Origin: Parapedobacter indicus
GTDB lineage: Bacteria; Bacteroidota; Bacteroidia; Sphingobacteriales; Sphingobacteriaceae
Direction of reading: 5' to 3'
Assembly (NCBI RefSeq): GCF_900113765.1
Contig: NZ_FOQO01000010.1
Coordinates: 248,001-312,000, forward strand
DNA length: 64,000 nucleotides
Shown: positions 61,515 to 64,000 of the stretch, piece by piece
Layout of the letters: every line of letters starts with the position of its first letter
Numbering within the stretch: position 1 is the stretch's first letter
Notes under the pieces: generated by a model
The model's input: the letters and a program-made list of their open reading frames with translations, nothing else
Database searches by the model: none
Told to the model about the DNA's origin: nothing
Made by a program: the position numbers and the translations under genes

Positions 61515-64000
61515 ATGGAAGCATCATCTACTTATCTAAAAACTTCGTTCTTGCGTTTTATTATTTGTTGTCTAGCTGCCATTGTGGTGCTGTTTTCTCC
61601 TTTTGGGGAAGTAATGGGACAGACAAAGGTCTACTCCGATCTCTCCCCTAGTTCCGGTATCAGGGCATGGGGGGCGATAAGCGGTAACGAAAGTACAGAC
61701 AATTCGGTTTTACATGGTGTTTTTGGAGATGATCACATTGCAATTTCTGAAACATCCGGAACACTTGGGACTAATTTCGAAGCGAGTTTGTTTGCAAAGA
61801 CAAAAACGCTTTTAGGATTGGGGTATAACGGGGAGGCTTGGGTGCAATACAAGTTCGCAGACGATTTACCGTCTGGAACAAAGGTGCTGATCCCGTTCGA
61901 TCTGCCCGAATCGTCTGGACTAAACCTGGATTTGCTTAACCTCGTTGGCGGGTTGCTGGGGTTGGTGGAAGATAATATCGTAAATGCGTCTGTTTATTCA
62001 GGAGCTTCTGAGGGTAGCAATGGTACTGAAATCACTTCGGGAATTTATAAAGATATTGTACGTGATGCTGAGGGAAACCTTTGTTTTTTGATAACCTCTA
62101 CCGGGTCGACCTTTAATTCAGTTCGGTTTAGTTTGCGATATCAAACGACCTTGCTAGGCGTTAATTTGGGATCGTCATTGACGTCTAAAACATATGATGC
62201 TTATTATCTTGAAGGAGTAGACGCATGTACATCCGTGTTGTTTACCGATTTGGGGCGTTCGCAAAACATCAATGTAAATTTATCGGAGACCGTCATCAAC
62301 CCTGAATTTGTACTTGATGAAAATACGTCAAACTATTCGGAGATTAGGTTGGGGTTATTATCAGCCGGTGCCACGGCTTCCCAAAGCCTTTATTTTCCGG
62401 AATTATCCGAGCCCAATTCGATACTTAACGTCAGACTTCAGGTTAATCCCGCAGCATTGAATGTGAATCTTTTGGGTGCTTACGGAGTCAGGGCATACAA
62501 TGGAGATACTCAGGTATTCGAACAAGTGATCGATGGTGGTTTGATTGGCGGGGTAGATGTGTTGAGTCTTTTAGGTAGTGGTGGGATTGTTACGATACCG
62601 TTTGAAATTGCAAATCAATATGACCGGGTTGAAGTAGTGCTCTATTCGACGGTGAATCTTAATGTCGGTTCCGGGGTACGTTTGTATGGCGCAAGCCGCA
62701 CCAGTGCCGGTTGCCCTCCGCCGCCGCCAACACCGAGCCCGCTGATTGATCCGGTGTGTGCAAACGCGACGATCGTAGCCATGCAAAATGTGGATGATCC
62801 CCAGAACGCTGTAGATGGAGATTTTGATAGTTATGCTACCATTCGTTCCGATGCGGGGGTATTAATTGGTTTGGGAGGAAACGAGGGGCATTTAGAGGTG
62901 GCATTCGATAATCCGGTTCCGGTTGGGAAAACAGCTTACGTTCGAATTGACTATGACGACAATATCTTAAAAGCACTATTGGCCGGCAGTTTAGGCAATG
63001 TCGTTGCTTATCTACTGGATAATTTGGTTTTAGGTAACCATTATTTTGATGTCGTACTAACCAATAGTGGGGCTCCTGTATTAACAACGTCCGGAAATGA
63101 TTTCTTTGCCAGTGCAAACGGTCAGGTACGGATTGTGCAAGACCGATTAGGTAGGTATTACATTGCGATCAAAGCAGAAAACGAATTTACAAATATTCGT
63201 TTAGTAGACCACACGGTCGGGGCGTTGGGTGTATTGACACCGGACAAATATTTGAATGTTTACAGCATTTGCTATGAAAACAGCGATGCAATTTGTGACC
63301 CGGCTTTTGCTACCTATGTAGGTGGCGAAGGGATCGATTTGGCAGTAACGCCGCTTGGTGACGTCGGAGTGACGGATGCGCCTTTTGCCATAGATGGAAA
63401 TCTGGCGACTGCCTCTACAATCAGTATCGGCAATGTTGGCGTGGGTGCTTCTGTGTACCAATATGTCAACTATCACTCGCTCTCGGCTGAAGCCGATCAC
63501 TTCCGTGTGAAGCTGAAGATGCCCGGTGGGGCCGTTACCGCAGAGGTACTTGGCAGTATTGTCATTAAGGCATTCGATGGAAATGACGAGGTGTATTCGC
63601 AGCAACTTACCAGTGGGTTGCTCTCGGGCGTAGATCTATTGGAGCAGATTGCTAATCAGGAAATGCTTAACATTCCGATCGCTCCTGGTAAACCATTTGA
63701 TCGTGTGGCAGTAGGTATCGAGTCACTCGTATCAGCCAATGTAATTGACAATCCGCTGGAGATTTATAGTATAGAGCGTTTCAGTGCGGATTGCCCGGAT
63801 CCGGAATTGACAGTTCCTGATCCGACGGAAACACCTTTTGAGCAATCGTCTTGTGAAGCGGAAGTGGTGGCATGGGATCATGCAAACTTTCCGTTTTGGG
63901 CAGCTGATGGAAACAACGAGACCTTTGCGACATTATCGGCCAACAGTGGAGCGCTGGCGGGTATCGGAGCTTACACCGGCTACCTGGAATACGAATTTGC
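61515..64000 (+). CDS. Large secreted surface protein 5 (3' end outside window)
   Basis: The frame is open from ATG 61515 to the right edge (828 codons seen). The N-terminal segment FLRFIICCLAAIVVLFSPFGEVMGQ is a signal peptide. The mature part has repeated modules of about 175 residues. They begin around a Cys (SAGCPPPPP/CANATIV, ICDPAFATYV, CEAEVVAW), contain an Asp/Gly-rich stretch with the pattern AVDGDFDSYATI / AIDGNLATAST / AADGNNETFATL, and end with beta-strands such as YVRIDYDD. These suggest discoidin- or lectin-like beta-sandwich units, but no family was recognised with certainty. It is divergent from the STAND ATPase and has a long structured leader. A type IX sorting domain would be expected at the unseen C-terminus. 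Confidence 0.85.
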   Translation, partial: MEASSTYLKTSFLRFIICCLAAIVVLFSPFGEVMGQTKVYSDLSPSSGIRAWGAISGNESTDNSVLHGVFGDDHIAISETSGTLGTNFEASLFAKTKTLLGLGYNGEAWVQYKFADDLPSGTKVLIPFDLPESSGLNLDLLNLVGGLLGLVEDNIVNASVYSGASEGSNGTEITSGIYKDIVRDAEGNLCFLITSTGSTFNSVRFSLRYQTTLLGVNLGSSLTSKTYDAYYLEGVDACTSVLFTDLGRSQNINVNLSETVINPEFVLDENTSNYSEIRLGLLSAGATASQSLYFPELSEPNSILNVRLQVNPAALNVNLLGAYGVRAYNGDTQVFEQVIDGGLIGGVDVLSLLGSGGIVTIPFEIANQYDRVEVVLYSTVNLNVGSGVRLYGASRTSAGCPPPPPTPSPLIDPVCANATIVAMQNVDDPQNAVDGDFDSYATIRSDAGVLIGLGGNEGHLEVAFDNPVPVGKTAYVRIDYDDNILKALLAGSLGNVVAYLLDNLVLGNHYFDVVLTNSGAPVLTTSGNDFFASANGQVRIVQDRLGRYYIAIKAENEFTNIRLVDHTVGALGVLTPDKYLNVYSICYENSDAICDPAFATYVGGEGIDLAVTPLGDVGVTDAPFAIDGNLATASTISIGNVGVGASVYQYVNYHSLSAEADHFRVKLKMPGGAVTAEVLGSIVIKAFDGNDEVYSQQLTSGLLSGVDLLEQIANQEMLNIPIAPGKPFDRVAVGIESLVSANVIDNPLEIYSIERFSADCPDPELTVPDPTETPFEQSSCEAEVVAWDHANFPFWAADGNNETFATLSANSGALAGIGAYTGYLEYEF

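Noticed and set aside
62571..63605. Minus-strand frames opposite secreted protein 5
   Set aside because: The plus strand is open over the whole region with a signal peptide and repeated modules; the minus frames lack support.

Overview
The window looks like a chromosomal segment of a member of the Bacteroidota, most likely the Sphingobacteriaceae (Pedobacter/Parapedobacter-like; inferred from gene content, not from a marker-gene search). Support: many promoters of the Bacteroidota TAnnTTTG (-7) type, several giant secreted proteins ending in the gliding-motility/type IX secretion type B (CHU_C) domain, PorP/SprF proteins, DUF3078 and DUF5606 proteins, and a zapA - 6S-like RNA - rny locus.

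Layout. 1-3.9 kb: the end of a CxxCH cytochrome-type protein, a 455-bp regulatory spacer, then carA and eno, closed by a strong terminator. 3.9-7.7 kb: an accessory cassette with a sulfotransferase and an Asp/Asn beta-hydroxylase-like protein on the minus strand, facing a phage-tail-collar (microcystin-dependent-protein type) gene and a periplasmic-binding-protein-fold gene on the plus strand. 7.7-50.5 kb: an adhesin island holding four proteins of 2347-2617 residues, each with a signal peptide, repeat domains (cadherin/Ig-like, beta-helix, BspA-like, MBG/YDG) and a type B sorting domain. Two of them are followed directly by a PorP/SprF gene. Two NarL-type two-component systems sit between them. 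The fourth adhesin is the last gene of a minus-strand operon with two YadA-head/S74-chaperone proteins and a small membrane protein. A short housekeeping stretch (divIC, DUF3078, rlmH, a 41-residue membrane protein) separates adhesins 3 and 4. 50.8-58.4 kb: housekeeping genes (DUF5606, cyclophilin, radC, pheT, a coiled-coil protein, zapA, a 6S-like RNA, rny, an Mpo1-like membrane protein). 58.4-64 kb: a large STAND-type ATPase with an N-terminal HTH-like region, divergent from a fifth large secreted protein that has a long, highly structured 5' leader and runs off the window.

How the parts may work together. PorP/SprF proteins are known to help export and anchor their adjacent CHU_C substrates through the type IX system, so genes 7698-15668 and 29069-37945 look like two substrate/partner units. 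The two sensor kinase/response regulator pairs lie among these units. An unusual CCC-AAAA-GGGG-TG-ATTTT element recurs at the second regulator gene and at adhesins 2 and 3 (also between adhesin 2 and the first kinase), which suggests coordinated control.

The most striking single observation is a complete ubiquitin fold sequence, about 60% identical to eukaryotic ubiquitin over 68 aligned positions without gaps, embedded inside adhesin 3 (32552-32758). It lacks the conjugating Gly-Gly tail and the K48/K63 positions. Other notable items are the tail-collar/sulfotransferase/hydroxylase cassette, the structured leader at 61265-61464, eleven 237-bp coding repeats with a 711-bp higher-order duplication, and several palindromic intergenic elements. 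No tRNA, rRNA, CRISPR array, transposase or integrase was recognised.
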